Positions 46,505-58,860 of a DNA stretch of 64,000 nt are shown one piece after another. Within the stretch, counting starts at the first letter, position 1. The number at the start of each line of letters is the position of its first letter. The notes under the pieces are model-generated. The model saw only the letters and a program-made list of their open reading frames with translations, ran no database searches and had not been told where the DNA came from. The translations under genes were made by a program, and so were the position numbers. Source of the stretch: Camellia lanceoleosa (Eukaryota; Streptophyta; Magnoliopsida; Ericales; Theaceae); the NCBI GenBank assembly GCA_025200525.1, contig CM045761.1, positions 83,772,506 to 83,836,505 of the forward strand, in the 5' to 3' direction.

Positions 46505-46690
46505 TTAACTTGTCCATGTTGATTGGCCATAGGATCTCTAAGCTATCTGAATCCACGAGAATGGCTGTTGTTCTTGACTAAATAGTCTTGATGATGTAAG
46601 AGCCCATCTAATTGGGTCTGAATTTGCCCCTAGTGTCGTGGATAGGAACTTGATTATCCTTCAGCAAAAAAATTTTTCTCTCAAATTCTG
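46505..46690 (-). pseudogene. C-terminal scrap of Ogre/Tat pol in element A
   Basis: Minus-strand translation gives LKDNQVPIHDTRGKFRPN, a stop where Trp is expected, then MGSYIIKTI and ALVDSD-like text. It resembles the conserved 'GKFRPNWEGPYIV' tail after the Ogre/Tat integrase. It directly follows the 5' edge of RT (46897-47220), so the whole central pol has been lost. Confidence 0.65.
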
Positions 46691-46896
46691 GGATTTGGCT
46701 TTCTTGCCGATCTCCATTGGCTTGAGAAATGACCCAGTTTTGACTCTTTGAGCATATCCGACTTTTTTTTTTGCCCCTAGTTCAAGGGGGGCTTCTCATC
46801 CAGCTATACAAGTTTTTTTTTATCACATTTGACCTTCTTGCCTTTAGTTCAAGAGTTGCTTCTAATCCGACCATGCAAGTCTCATATTTTGGTTGA

Positions 46897-47220
46897 TCAT
46901 TGAACATTCTGAATCAAAGTTTGAAAGCAAAGGGGTCGAGTCTCGAGGCCAAGAGTGATCCTATGCTGTACAATCTTAAGATCAATTCCAATCATGCCTT
47001 CATAGGACCACGCAAAACATTTTTTGAAATCTTTTAATACAGTGACTAGTCGCTTGTGCCCCTCTGAAGACAATGTAGAACTAATCTGGATCAAGCCAAG
47101 ATCCTTCTCAGTACTCACATTAACAAACATGATTTCATTTATCTAGGGCTTAGCAGGCCTCTCATCCTCTCAGTTGATCAAATTTTTGCAAATCCCGATG
47201 AATTCCTCCATCTTTGTTTT
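46897..47220 (-). pseudogene. N-terminal edge of reverse transcriptase in element A
   Basis: Text includes MEEFIGICKNLIN, a stop, EDERPAKP, then QISSTLSSEGHKRLVTVLKD and FKKCFAWSYEGMIGID followed by IVQHRITL. This is the region just ahead of RT in Tat/Ogre elements ('CFAWSYEDMPGLDPxIVEHRL'). RT proper does not follow: within about 200 bases the sequence passes to the pol C-terminal scrap. Confidence 0.75.
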
Positions 47221-47268
47221 CATCACAGTGTTGGAACCAGTTTTGAAAAACTTTGGTCAATACAATGA

Positions 47269-47522
47269 TGGTGTTTGGGAAGTGAGTTTTTATGTAGATT
47301 TTATTAGATGTAGGTTTTTATGAGATAAATTTTTTTTGATGTTTGGGAAGATAGTTGGGTTTTTATGTGGTTGGATGTGATATTTGTGAGAGAAAAAGTG
47401 AAATGATTATGGGGTTGGATGTGATATTTTGTTTGGATGTGTTTTTTTTGGTTTTGCAAAACTTTTGTCTTTTAGTGGAAAAAATGAGAAAAAAAATTTG
47501 GGAACTTGCTTCCTAAACACCA
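47269..47522. mobile_element. MITE of 254 bp inserted in element A
   Basis: The left end is TGGTGTTTGGGAAGTGAG and the reverse complement of the right end is TGGTGTTTAGGAAGCAAG, with 13 of the first 14 bases matching. The flanks ACAATGA (47262-47268) and TTAATGA (47523-47529) agree at five of seven bases, a possible decayed duplication. The interior repeats GGTTGGATGTGATATTTG twice. The superfamily is uncertain (hAT-like ends). Confidence 0.75.
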
Positions 47523-47852
47523 TTAATGATTTAAAGGCATAGAGAAGTAAGCAGAAATTATTGCCATTTCATTCAGATCTTCTGGCTTAACTGGTTTAAT
47601 GATAGAAACAGACGCAAAAGAAAGAGTGAAAAGACCAAAAAAAAAAAAAAAAAATAGGGAAGTGATATCCGAGTTAACATGCCCAAAATCACCTGACCCT
47701 AACACAACAAGACTGACTCAATACCCAAGTCTGAAAGTAAAACAACATTTTCAAAGAGCTAAAACAATGTGTGCCATCTATCATATCTGAAGTAAAATGA
47801 GCACCATCAGTAGGTGGCTCTTCCTCGATCACATAGTCACATTATCCCCCCC

Positions 47853-48260
47853 CTAGTTCATTGATCCAGTGCCGATAGACTTTGTAGGACTCGGTGAAGT
47901 GATGACCTTATTGTCAATCAGATCTTGAACTTCATGGCAAAGATGAAAACAACTGTCAGTGTCATGGCTGGTTTGTTGATGGACGGCGTAGTACTTTATA
48001 GCATTATACTTGGCTGGAAGGGGATGTGGAAGAGGCCAAGGGTCAAGGGGTTTGAGATGGCCCTGTCCTATGAGGATTTGGAGAGCTTTGGATAGAGTCA
48101 TGTAAAGGGGATTGAAGGTGCGGTTACCAATCCTGTGAGGATTGACGGAGGGCTTGGCAGGTGTTGACTGGGTTTGGTGATCTCCGACGGGTGTAGGATT
48201 GATGCTAAAAGGGGTGTTTCTAGTATGGTAGCCCTTTTCCTGGCTTGCCCCTTGATTCAA
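47853..48260 (-). pseudogene. Gag-tail module, copy 2, of element A
   Basis: The minus-strand frame reads FNPLYMTLSKALQILIGQGH and PWPLPHPLPAKYNAIKYY, then HQQTSHDTDSC and VQDLIDN. It matches the Ogre/Tat gag segment that precedes a CxxH...GHDTDxC knuckle. The first Cys is replaced by Tyr (KYYAVH), so C-x2-H-x4-H-x4-C is broken. A second copy of the module lies about 970 bp upstream. Confidence 0.8.
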
Positions 48261-49080
48261 AATGCTCCCACCTAAGTGACAAAAGTGTCATCCACAGTCT
48301 GTGCAACAACTACAACCACTTGTTATTTGTTCAGCCCTTTGAACTTCAAAGTCTTAACAGCACACCGGAGATGTGCATTAGGATCGATACTTGCCCCGAC
48401 CTTGTTCTTGCCCCTTGCCTCCATTTTTTCAAGGGATTGGGTCGCTATATCGGAGCAGAGCGTAGTTGTTATCGACATGTTATCACCTAGACTTGACATA
48501 GCTTCAGGTTAGCCCTTTTTAATTGCAGCTCACCCCAAGATTATGGAGCCTTTTGGCGTGAAATTTCTGGCACATGATGTGGTCGATGATGGAGCCAATA
48601 TCCCAAAGGCAAGATCTACCATAATTCTCTGAAGATCTTCAATCATGCTCATTAGCTCAGAAGTAGTGGGTTCATGGGTTTGAGATGATTGGGGTTCAAG
48701 TGCATCGATCATACACAAGTCCGTGCTTTCTGGAATGAACACCTCAAGCTTAGGTAAGTGGGCTGGGGTGATGTATACGTTGGGGTTGTAGGTGGATGGC
48801 AGTGTATGGATTAAGTTGAGGTGTGGAGGAAATGGGTTAGTAGTGGACTAAGGTCTTTTTGGTGGAGCTATGATCTCTTCGTCAATATGATCCTGAATCT
48901 TATGACGAAGGCGGATGCAGGGGTTTGTGTCATGACCGTGTTGTTGATGATAAGCATAGTATTTAGCAGGGTCATGTCTTGGTGGAAGGGGTCGGGGTTC
49001 TAGGAGCTCTGGTGCCCTTTTTCTCGCTGCGTTTTCAAGGCTTGAGAGAGGCTCATGTAAAGAAAATGGAAATTTCGAGC
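48261..49080 (-). pseudogene. Gag-tail module, copy 1, and linker of element A
   Basis: Minus-strand text at about 48962-48915 reads YYAYHQQHGHDTNPC, again with Tyr for the first Cys. It is followed by HLPKLEVFIPESTDLCMIDA, MSMIEDLQRIMVDLAFGI, IATQSLEKMEARGKNK and LRCAVKTLKFKGLNK. The same series occurs in element B at 58214-58860 (plus strand). Stops interrupt the frame in several places. Confidence 0.75.
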
Positions 49081-49970
49081 TTAGAGCCTAGTGGTTGGTT
49101 TTTGGCTATTGATGGGAGTGGTGACAGTGTTTACTTCTGAGCATTTCGCAGCTGTGCTACCACTAGCAGTAGCATTGGAACTGAGAACAATATTTTTTCG
49201 CATAGGCTCATTATCTTCCACAATGATCCCTTGTCTGATGGCATCCTCGATTTGAACCCCCATTTCATGAAGCTCTGTAAAGGTAAATAGAGGTAGAACA
49301 ATCTTCTTCTGCAACAACTTGCCATGTAGATTCCGAATAACCATTCTTATCTGACCCTTCTCAGAAGGTCTCATGGTCATTATCGAGGCTTTGGCCCTCC
49401 ATCTAGTCACAAACTTAAAGAAACCCTCCTTCAGCTCTTAACATGTTGCCTGAGATCAGGAGTTGTGACCTCAATCTGTGTATTGTAAGAGTACTGAGCA
49501 ATGAAGGCTTCGACCATCTCCTCCCAATTGTGTTTGACAGAATCTTCCAACTTAGCATACTAAATGGCTTCTATACCTGACATGGTGCTACCAAAGAGAG
49601 ATAGCTTCTGTGGTCTAGTTAAGCCCAGTGGCCGCAAGATATCAGAAAACAATCGCAAGTGGACCATCGGATCCCCGGAGCCGTTAAAATGATCAATGTG
49701 TGACATCTTAAACCGATCCAGCAATGTAACTACAGAATCAGTGTATCCATCCTCTATGTTTGGGATGGAGTTAACCCATTGTTCTCTTTTGAGAAACTTC
49801 TCTAATTTGTTGACTTTGAGCGTAGTTAGATCAACTTCGAATTCAAATGGTGCCTCGGTCTGATAAACCAGTGCTTTGGAAGCTTGTGCTGGAATTGGCT
49901 CTATTGGATTGCCCTGGTTTTCTTGAACATGGGCAGTATTAGCCATGGCACCAAGCATAGGGATAGCCAC
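49081..49970 (-). pseudogene. Gag core of Ogre/Tat-like element A
   Basis: The N-terminal frame (49970-49560) has NSIPNIEDGYTDSVVTLLDR, FKMSHIDHFNGSGDPMVHLR and LFSDILRPLGLT, the start of a Retrotrans_gag domain. After a stop near 49560 the domain continues (KLEDSVKHNWEEMVEAF, AQYSYNTQIEV). The second frame (49410-49081) has ASIMTMRPSEKGQIRMVIRN and LPLFTFTELHEMGVQIEDAI. The matching B text lies at 57062-57998. Stops and frame changes make it non-functional. Confidence 0.82.
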
Positions 49971-51030
49971 GGTGGGTATATGTGACGCAAAACCGTCATG
50001 TTATATCAGTAACTTCGGTTATAACCTCGCCCGACGTGTCGTAACCTCACTTAATCGGATCGCTTATGTCAGAGCATCTTAACTTTCTATTGCAAATGAT
50101 GTATTAGTTCCTCTATACTGCCTGGGGGATACCGCGCCATTTGAATATGTGACTGGTCCTGTACTGGATTGGAAGTAAATGACTATTCCTGAACCAGATT
50201 GGACACGGGTGAGCCAAAGGGTGACTGTTGTAGGAACTGGACTGGTGAATTATGTCTAATCCTCCTTCGCCTTGTAATCGGCTGCAGTGAAGCAAACACT
50301 AGTTACCCCTGAACTAGGTCCCCGACCTTACAAAGTTTATTGGCACGAGTCCAAAGTACCTGGGGGGTATTGAAGCCTTCTGAAGCTATGGTTCCAGGAC
50401 TACCTTGCAAAAGAGAAAACAGACAACACCTTAGCCCAATTTCACTAGAATAGATATAATCACAGCTGAGTGACTATACTCCCCGCTTAATTCTATCCCA
50501 AAATAGATACCAACCTTGCAACTGATATGCACATTCTTGTACAGTTTCACTGTAAAGCACATACCAGTTAAGAGAGAGCAAAAAACACCTATGAGGGGGT
50601 AGGCTTACCCTGTCCCAGTTTTGTCATGAACTAGGGTTCACTATTTCAAACAAGTGGTTTCACTCAATCCTACATTCTGTCCTAGTTTGGATTAGTCACT
50701 ATGGCTTACTATATGCAGCTAGGCCAAATGGTCAAAAATGAGGTACCTCAGCAAGACTACCTAATATACCTCTCAAACTTAACATCGAGAAGTGAAAGAA
50801 GGATCAAACGGTACAGCGATAGTCTAGATCCAAGGGTTGTGTTCCCAACATGGCAGAGCTCACGACTGGTCAGCCTTTTGGCAAGCTTTTAGGCAAGCCT
50901 CCGACAAACCGTCTAGGAATAGCAGATGACAAACACAGTGACTTAAGCGCACCAATGCAAATGCAAATGCAATGAACATATAAGTGTAGATAAAATTTCA
51001 CATCATGAAGTTCGAGTCAAGTTCTCTAAA
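49971..51030 (-). other. 5' leader of element A
   Basis: This is noncoding between the primer-binding site and gag. Blocks such as GGTTTGTCGGAGGCTTGCCT and the reverse of CTGGTCAGCCTTTTGGCAAG are shared with B's leader (56150-56470). Confidence 0.65.
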
Positions 51031-51048
51031 TCCCCAGTGGAGTCACCA
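51031..51048 (-). other. Ogre/Tat-type primer-binding site of element A
   Basis: On the minus strand TGGTGACTCCACTGGGGA follows the LTR end CTACA by five bases (GTTTT). It matches the TGGCGACTCxxCTGGGGA form that I associate with Tat/Ogre elements. B has TGGCGACTTTGCTGGGGA at the same place. Confidence 0.85.
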
Positions 51049-51053
51049 AAAAC

Positions 51054-52260
51054 TGTAGCTTGACTTTTCGTGCTCCTTTCGGATACGACTAGCCCTACAG
51101 TTCGGACTCCCACGGTTTTGAATCTGATCTCACAAGTGCAATGTGAAATAGATAAACACCAAAGAGTCCAAATCCGACAAATCTTTTAGAAAATCAATTT
51201 TAAATCAAAAATGCATAAAATGGACTGCTTTTCCAAATACAGAGTCGCCACCTAAATGTTTTATTTTAGAAAATTTAGAAAACCCGAGACTCGTGCCGAA
51301 GGCCACTTATCCGTCATCACCAAAGTTGCCTCAGCTCGGGAACTTAGGTACCAGAGGGAAAGGTCATGAATTGAGCACTCCACTCACCCGATCAAAGATT
51401 GGCCTCTACTAATCATGATGTAATTCTTATTTACATTATATGCTCTTTTTCCGATTATTAGGATAACATTACTATGTGTTGCACACAAGTATAGACTAAT
51501 TTGCAAAAATTAGAACACTTGATCTCATGTATGTTTGAAAAAATTGTTTCGAATATGTATCACTTGAAAAAGTGATCGCATATGTACATTACTCAAACTA
51601 TTCCAATTCAAGCAATTAGCCTTCATCCACAGGCATTCAAGCAAATATATCAATTAAGAACTTAGCCTCATGGTAAGCATGCTAGACATGGCAACAACCA
51701 CATGCATGTAATATGCTAAAGCACAAAAATGCTCACCTAGTACTCCGAGGTGAGCTAAAAGAAACAAAAGAGTTAGAAAAACATGCATGTCCCTAACTAA
51801 TGCAACACATGCGATATGTAACTAATAGGCTCGACTACTAATTATTACATGTGAGTCAATTTGAAAGCCTGCAGTTTAAACACGTATTCAATGAAATATT
51901 TAAACGACAATGCATTGTTAAAATGATGAACCGAGCCTCGATGCATGCAAGACAAGTGGATGCAAACATGGAGTATGCTAAAAGAAAAGTGATGTTCTAA
52001 ACTACCCATTATAAGCAAGTAAATAAAAGGGAGAAAGACGTGGGGTTGGAAGACATACGCATTATTATATATTTTGGCTCTCACACAAGCGGGTCTGAAT
52101 GAATAAGCTAATTAATTATCTAATTAACTAACTATTACAAACCCAAATGAATAAATTAGCTAAGCTACTTTACTAATTATTACAAAAACAAATTAACTAA
52201 TTATTCTAGCTAATTAAATAAGCTATTCTAACTAATCAGTAACAAGCCCTCTACTCCAAG
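51054..52260 (-). repeat. 5' LTR of element A, interrupted at 52260 by element B
   Basis: The LTR end TGTAGCTTGACTTTTCGTGC (plus strand) aligns with 39530 onward for about 1.2 kb, up to CCTCTACTCCAAG (52260, matching 40751). It is then replaced by TGTAGACACCCC, the start of B's LTR. In the first 180 bases the two A LTR copies differ at roughly one base in ten, mostly transitions. This suggests an old, methylation-decayed insertion. Confidence 0.88.
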
Positions 52261-55200
52261 TGTAGACACCCCATTTTTGACTGCCCTTAAGACTTGGGCA
52301 CCTCAGGTTGATCACTCGATGATGAAAAGTTACAATGTCCAATCGCTCAATTTTTTCACCAAGAAGAGCTTCAAAATCCCAACCTTACACCCAATTTTTG
52401 ACCAAAATTATTTTAGGCCTCAACCCTCTTTTTCAAAATATTTTTTCTAAAAGTTTCTACAATGTTACGAGGCTCACATTTCATTTAAAAGTTGCACTTT
52501 TCAATAAACCGAGCAAGGACAAAGTGGAAATAAATGGAAGAGAGGTGAACTCTTTGAAAAATCTTTAAAACCTCTTATTTATAGGTTTGGATTTGAAGAA
52601 AATTGGAGGAGAGAGAAGAAAACTAGTTAGGGAGAAGTTGGGCATGAAACCTTTAAGAGAGAACTGAGTAGCCTTTACTAAATCTAGCCTATCTCATTGT
52701 ACACTTAGAATTTAGTTATGAGGCCACCACCAATGGAAAGTGGACTTTCGGAGCTTCAATTTATACTCAAGAATGACCTAAAGCTGAGTCTGAATGAGGG
52801 AGATATGGCCGTTTTAAATTAGGCATCCATCCAATTAAGATAGAAATGAGTAACCTTCACTAAAATAGGCATCTCTCTTTGCATACTTAGAATTTAGATG
52901 TGAGGCTGTACCATTGGAAAGTAGACTTTCAGGGCTTCAATTTAGAATTAAGAATGACCTAAAATTGAGTTCGGATGAAAGAGATATGCCTGTTTGAAGT
53001 CGGGCCTAGAAGCAGATTTTTGGTGGCCATGGTGGCCCAATTAACACTTCGGCCGGGTCACCACCGTGAAAGATGATATTTTTGGCCATTGTCCCCAAAA
53101 GCTCCAAATTGTTCTGTGCTTGATATTTTCGACCTGAGGAGCTATTTTTCTATATATAGGGGAGCTTCCTTCATGATTTAAGGTTACAAAATACAAAAAG
53201 TTCCAAAACTTGAAATTCTCTCTCTATCTCTATCTTGCAACCTATACAGCCTCTCTCTACACTTCCTAAACCAATATTGGAGCTCTCCTTGTTGAGATTA
53301 TTGAGTCCAAATTTCAGCCTTTGAGAGTGAGAACTTGTTGGTTTATGAACAAAAGAGTAACTTTGCTTCAAGAGGAATAATTTTGAGCATCTCTACACTA
53401 CTTCTCTTCCATCTTTTCTTGTTGTTTTTTAACCATTTTTGGACTATTTTTATGGGCTGAAGCTTGTGGTTTAAGGCTATTAAACGTAGAGGGGTTAACC
53501 ACCCTTCTTTACACCTTGTTTCCTAAGCCTTTACACTTATGTTTCCCATTCTTTCATCAACTTTTTTTGAGCTTTTTATTATTGGTTTTTGGAGGTTTTC
53601 AGAGACTAAAAACACTTTTTGAAGTCCAAAATTAGGGGGGTTAGCCTCCCCTCCTTTTGTCTTGTTCACTAGCTTGCATAGCTCTATTTTTTAACTTATT
53701 ATTCTAGTTATTTTTGTCCTAATTATAGCATGTTTTAGGGCTTATTTAGCACTATTTTAGGACTATTTTTAAGTGTTCCTTGCATTTGAGCCTTATATTG
53801 AATGCTTATAGTGTAATTATCCTCATAAGTTTGGCGTTTTAGGCCTTAGACACCACCTTATTTGAGTTGATTGTATTTATTTATAGCTTTCCATACTTGT
53901 GATCACTCTTAATCACCTCTGCAACCTCTCTCCTTTCTTGACTTTTGTTTTGCTTTGAAAGTGGTTCAAACTACTTGTTTGTTTAAGCATGAGATTGAGA
54001 TGTCATGCTTAATAGTTTATTCCCTTAGGGGGTTCATCACCAATAGTATGAGGTCTCTTTTATGCCTAAAATAACTCTTGGTTTGAGCCCTCTTTCCATT
54101 AGAGAACTTAAATCACCCTTTCAACTCAATTGATTAAGGAATGGATGGTAATATAAAATGAAGTAATTAAAATGGGACTAAAATGGTGCAAGATAAAAAT
54201 TTGGTTTTGTACTCAATCGGACGTTAATTGAAAACATGGAAGCTTGAGGCATTTCATACTCATTAGTGATGAAATGTTTCAAGTTTCCAAGGTTACCACT
54301 TCCCTTGATCCATTCATGAAAAGGATGAGGTTTGTGTCTTATTTTGTTGCATTTATTGAAATTGCACACTTTGGTTCATAAGCCATCATGCAATGAAAAT
54401 TGCTTAAGTTGGTGCTTTGTGAACCAAGCTTACTACTCCTTGGATTTGTTCATGATAAAGAGGGGTGAGTTGTATAGACAACCCTTGAGAATATCTTGTG
54501 CATGCTCTGTTTGCCCTCTGTTGCAACAGGGAAGCCCAATCAACAGTGGCCGATAGGCCACAATTGGTGGCCGGCAGGCTATCATCAGTGGACGGCAGGC
54601 CCCTTGCTAGCCACCTCAGCAAAATCCAATAGTGTGTTTATGGGGCAGAATAGAGACATTCTGGAAGTGGACAAAGGTATAAGTGTTCTACTGTGCAACA
54701 GAGGCATTCAACAACAGAAACAGTAGCTTTTCGAGTAGAAACCGAGCACGTGGATGAGAGCATGTTTAAGTTTAAATATTTAGCTTAGATATTTTTTGTA
54801 ATTAATTAGTCGTAACTAGTTAATTTTGTAAAGTGTTGTAATTAATTAATTAGCTAGAGTAGTTAATTAATTCGGTTTGTAATAGTTAGTTAAGTAGTTT
54901 AGCTATTTTTTCATTTGTTTAGCTTTAATTAGTTAGCTAGTTGGCTAGTTTATTCATTCGGACTTTCCTTCATGAGAACGCAATGTAATAATGTGTATGT
55001 CTTCCAACCCTACATCTTTCTCCATTTTATTTACTAGCTTATGACGGTTAGCTTAGAGACATCATGTTTTGTTTAGCATACTTCATGTTGGCATCCACTT
55101 GTATTGCGTGCACCGAGGCTCGGTTTATCATTCTAACTGCATTGTTAGTTCAATACTTCTTTGAATACGTGCTTAGACCGCATACTATCAAATTGATTTA

Positions 55201-56002
55201 TTTTCCATATTAGTAGCCGAGCCTATTTAGATTGCATATCGCATATGCTGCATTAGTCATATCGCATAGTTAGGAATCATGCATTTTTTCTAACTTATTC
55301 TTTTTTTGGCTTGGAGTACTAGGTGAGCCTTTACTCACATGTATGTGATTGTTGCCATGTTTAGCATGCTTGCCATGAGGCCAATTGCTTAAGTGCTATA
55401 ATTGCTTGAATGCTTGTGGATGAAGACTATTTGCTTGAATTGGAATAATTTGAGTAAACATTCATATGCGATCACTTTTTCAAGTGGTACATATTCAAAA
55501 CAATTTTGCAAACAAACATGAATCGAGATGTTCCAATTATTGCAAGTTAGTCTATACTTGTGTGTGTGTGCATCACATAGTAATAGTAGCTTAATAAACC
55601 GGAACAAGAGCATATAATGTAAATAAGATTCATATCATGATTAGCAGAGGCTGATCTTTGATCGGGCGAGCAAGGGTGCTCAATTCATGACCTTCTCCTC
55701 CCATACCTAAGTTCTCAAGCCGAGACAATCTTGGTGATGACGGACACGTGGCCTTGGGCAAGAGTCATGGGTTTCCTAAATCTCTCAAAAAAATATTTAG
55801 ATGGCGACTCTGTATCTGGCAAAGCAGTCCATTTTTGACAATTTGATTCAAAATCAATTTTCCAAAAGATTTGCATGATTAGGATTCTTTAGTGTTTATC
55901 TATTTCACATTGCACTTGTGAGATCAAATTCAGAACCATGGGAGTCTGATACTATAGGGCCTCTTCGTCTTCTGAAAGGGAGCGCGAAAAAGCCGAGCCA
56001 CA
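52261..56002 (+). repeat. 5' LTR of Ogre/Tat-like element B, 3742 bp
   Basis: It starts TGTAGACACCCC at 52261 and ends GCCGAGCCACA at 56002, followed by the primer-binding site. It aligns in reverse orientation with the LTRs of A (for example GGGTGCTCAATTCATGACCTT, and the AGTTAATTAATTAGCTAGAG-like A+T run). A 21-bp minisatellite lies at 54541-54603. The left flank is CCAAG (52256-52260). Open frames inside are chance frames. Confidence 0.88.
54541..54603 (+). repeat. 21-bp minisatellite in the LTR of element B, three units
   Basis: Units read CAGTGGCCGATAGGC, TTGGTGGCCGGCAGGC and CAGTGGACGGCAGGC with 5-6-base linkers. They are homologous to the five-unit array in element A. Confidence 0.85.
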
Positions 56003-56007
56003 GTTTT

Positions 56008-56025
56008 TGGCGACTTTGCTGGGGA
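56008..56025 (+). other. Ogre/Tat-type primer-binding site of element B
   Basis: TGGCGACTTTGCTGGGGA begins five bases after the LTR end CCACA. It is the plus-strand counterpart of the site in element A, and fixes B's orientation. Confidence 0.88.
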
Positions 56026-57061
56026 AATTAGAGAACTTGACTTGAACTTCATGATGTGACATTTTATCTACACTTATATATTTCTTTGCATTGCATTTGC
56101 ATTGGTGTGTTTAAGTCACTATGTTTGCTATCTGCTATTCCTGGACGGTTTGCCGGAGGCTTGCCTAAAAGCTTGCCAAAAGACTGACCGGTTACGGGCT
56201 CTGCCGTGATGGGAGCACAACCCTTGGATCTGGACTACCACTGTACTACTTGATCCTCCTTTCACTTCTCGGTGTTAGGTGTGAGAGGTATATTAGGTAG
56301 TCTTGCCAAGGAACCCTTTTTGACCATTTGGCCTAGCTGCATATAGTAAAGCCATAGAGATTGTTCCAACTTAGAACAGGATACTCTCCTATATGCAGGA
56401 TGTTGTGATACCGTTTGTTTGAGTGGTAAAGCTGTAGATCACTCCAAAGCTAGGACAGGGAAACCTACCTCTCATATGGGTGTTTTGAGTGCTTTTGTGC
56501 AAAATGTGAAATCTTTGGAAATGCGTGATGCAATCTTGGGAGAGTCTTATTCTTGAGGTGATTCCTTTCAAATTTCAGGATCATATCAGAATTACATTTG
56601 GGTCGATATCTTGGGGTTTGTGTTTGATATGGGTGAATTTTCAGCAAAACCAGAACTAGGGCCAAAATTGTATCTTGCTTTGTTTTGACTAGCATGCCCG
56701 GTGGCCTGATTTGATGGGGCATTTTGTTTTTAATGCCTGGTTTGTCTGAGCCAAAGAAGGAGCAGTACCCAACACAACAAAGGCCCAATCTAATCTAACC
56801 CGAAAAGCCTTAATCCATCACAGTTTATCCAATTTTAGAAAAAAACCCACTCAACAAAGGCCCAATTCATCTGATCTGCAAAAGGCCAACTTAGAAAAGA
56901 TCCATCTGTTGCCAAAAGACCTATTCTAAAAAGCCCAATCCAATCAAATCTGTCTAGACTAATCCAGTTCAGATACATCAAGTATAACCAGATCGAAATC
57001 CTTGTTAGTTAGCTCTTAGCTTACACGTATCCATTTCACCGATTGCCAACTTAACATATCC
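56026..57061 (+). other. 5' leader of element B
   Basis: This is noncoding sequence between the primer-binding site and gag. It shares blocks with A's leader (CTTGAACTTCATGATGTGA, GGTTTGCCGGAGGCTTGCCT). The open frame 56465-56788 on the other strand has no family. Confidence 0.65.
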
Positions 57062-57998
57062 ATGATGGCTCAGAGTCTGGAAGAATTTGTGACCATGATA
57101 GCAGCATTAAACCAAGGAATTGCCACACAGAATGAGACCAATGCTGAAATGCAATGCCCATCTGGGGCATCTACTACACATCCAGTCCTGGGCCCCCAGT
57201 CGAACTTTGACCCACCTCTACCAGCTGAAGATTTGTACGGCCTAGATCTTCGAGAAGTATTGGCTCAAGCTAGAGTTTTCAAACCCCTGGTGCATCCTAA
57301 TGAGGGGCTTTATCACCTTGATACTAATGATCTCGACCCGACCTTGTTAAAAATTACTAACCTTGAGGAGCAATTCAAAAAGACACAGGGATTTAACTCC
57401 ATCCCCAACATTGAGAATGGGTACACCAAAACTACCATAAGGCTCCCAAATAGATTCAAAATGCCACACATTGATCGTTTCGACGGGCTGGAGATCCTAT
57501 GGTACATATCCGGCTTTTCTTGGACGTTCTAAAACTGATGGGTCTGAATAAGCCTCAAAAACTCTCTCTGTATGGCAGAATCTTGTCGGGCATAGCAGCC
57601 ACAAGTTGGAGGATAAAGTGAAGCAGAATTGGTTTCTCAATCAGTATTCTTACAATACCCAAATTGAAATGACCACCCAAGACCTTGAAGCAACCCACCA
57701 GAATCCTGAAGAGCCTTTTGTGGAATTTGTTGTAAGGTGGAAAGCAAAGGCAGCACAGATGATAGATCGCCCTTCTGAGAGGGACCAAGTGCGAATAGTG
57801 GTGCAGAACCTTGAGCCTAATATGTTGCAAAAATTGATAGTTGCTCCACTATTCACTTTCAAAACTTTGCATGAATTAAGAGTTCAGATTGAAAGTGCAT
57901 TCAACAAAGGGATTATTCCCAAAACAAGCAAACCAACAAGAAAAGTGTTTTCAGGGAGTACCAATGATAGCAATAGCACTATTCCCAAACCTACTTAA
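57062..57998 (+). pseudogene. Gag core of Ogre/Tat-like element B
   Basis: The first frame (57062-57532) starts MMAQSLEEFVTMIAALNQGI and includes FNSIPNIENGYTKTTIRLPN and RFKMPHIDRFDG. A one- or two-base change near 57490 shifts the phase. The domain resumes at 57606 with VKQNWFLNQYSYNTQIEMTT, DLEATHQNPEEPFVEFVVRW, KAKAAQMIDRPSERDQVRIV and KTLHELRVQIESAFNKGIIP. These are the same blocks, in the same order, as in A. The protein would form the particle. The frame is broken, so this copy cannot. Confidence 0.85.
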
Positions 57999-58860
57999 AT
58001 CAACACTGTCACCACTCCCAAACTGCCGACCCTTTTGCCAATACCAATCCACAGACAGCTAGCCCAACCCGAGCTCAGGGCAGAACTTTCACCGCCCTCT
58101 ATATGAGCCAAACCAGCGCACTAAAAGTCCTAATGGAAAAAGGATATCTCAAACCTCTTGATCCCTAACCTCTTCCTGACCTACTCCCTGCTAGACATAA
58201 CCCCACCAAATATTGTGTGTATCATCAGCAGCATAGTCATGGTACCGATCGTTGCTATCGTCTTCGTCATGAGGTTCAGAATCTCATCGATAACCAGACC
58301 ATAGCTCCACCTCAAGACCCCAATGTTACCACCAACCCACTCTCCATCCATGGCCAAGTATCTTCTCCTTACCTTAACCTCATCCATACACTACTTCCTA
58401 CCTTCAACCCTAGCATATACATCCCCTCGGCCCATTTACCCAAGCCTAAGGTGTTCATTCCAAAAAGTACTGATTTGTGCATGATGGATGCACCCGATCC
58501 AGTTCAGGTACGCCAAAAGCGCCAAATGGCCGAACCCACTACTGTTGAGATGTTGGGAATGATTGAAGACCTTTAAGGAACAGTGGTAGATTTAACATTT
58601 GGGGTTTCGATCCTGTCAAAAGGCTCCCTAAAACTAGGGCGAGCTGCAGTTGAAAAGGGCCAACCCGAAGCCATCTCAAGTCTGGGTGATGACAAATCAA
58701 TAACAAATGGGTCTTGCTCTGATATAGCCACCCAATCCCTTAGCCAAACAGAAGCAAGTGGCAAGAACAAAGCCGAGACAAATATTGATCCCTATGCACA
58801 ACTTCGGTGGGCTATTAAGACTTTGAAGATCAAGGGTTGAACAAGTAGCAAGTGCTTGAA
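57999..58860 (+). pseudogene. Gag-tail module, copy 1, of element B
   Basis: Text at 58080-58200 (FTALYMSQTSALKVLMEKG, LKPLDP) leads into an intact C-x2-H-x4-H-x4-C knuckle at 58214-58255 (CVYHQQHSHGTDRC). LRHEVQNLIDNQTIAPP, VFIPKSTDLCMMDAPDP and TVEMLGMIEDL follow. A stop at 58574-58576 separates VDLTFGVSILSKGSLKLGRA, SCSDIATQSLSQTEASGKNK and LRWAIKTLKIKG (58583-58840). The function is unknown beyond a likely nucleic-acid-binding knuckle. Confidence 0.78.

Noticed and set aside
46171..46522. Two overlapping frames with Phe/Ser/Leu runs
   Set aside because: They run through T-rich and (CT)n low-complexity sequence in the 3' region of element A.
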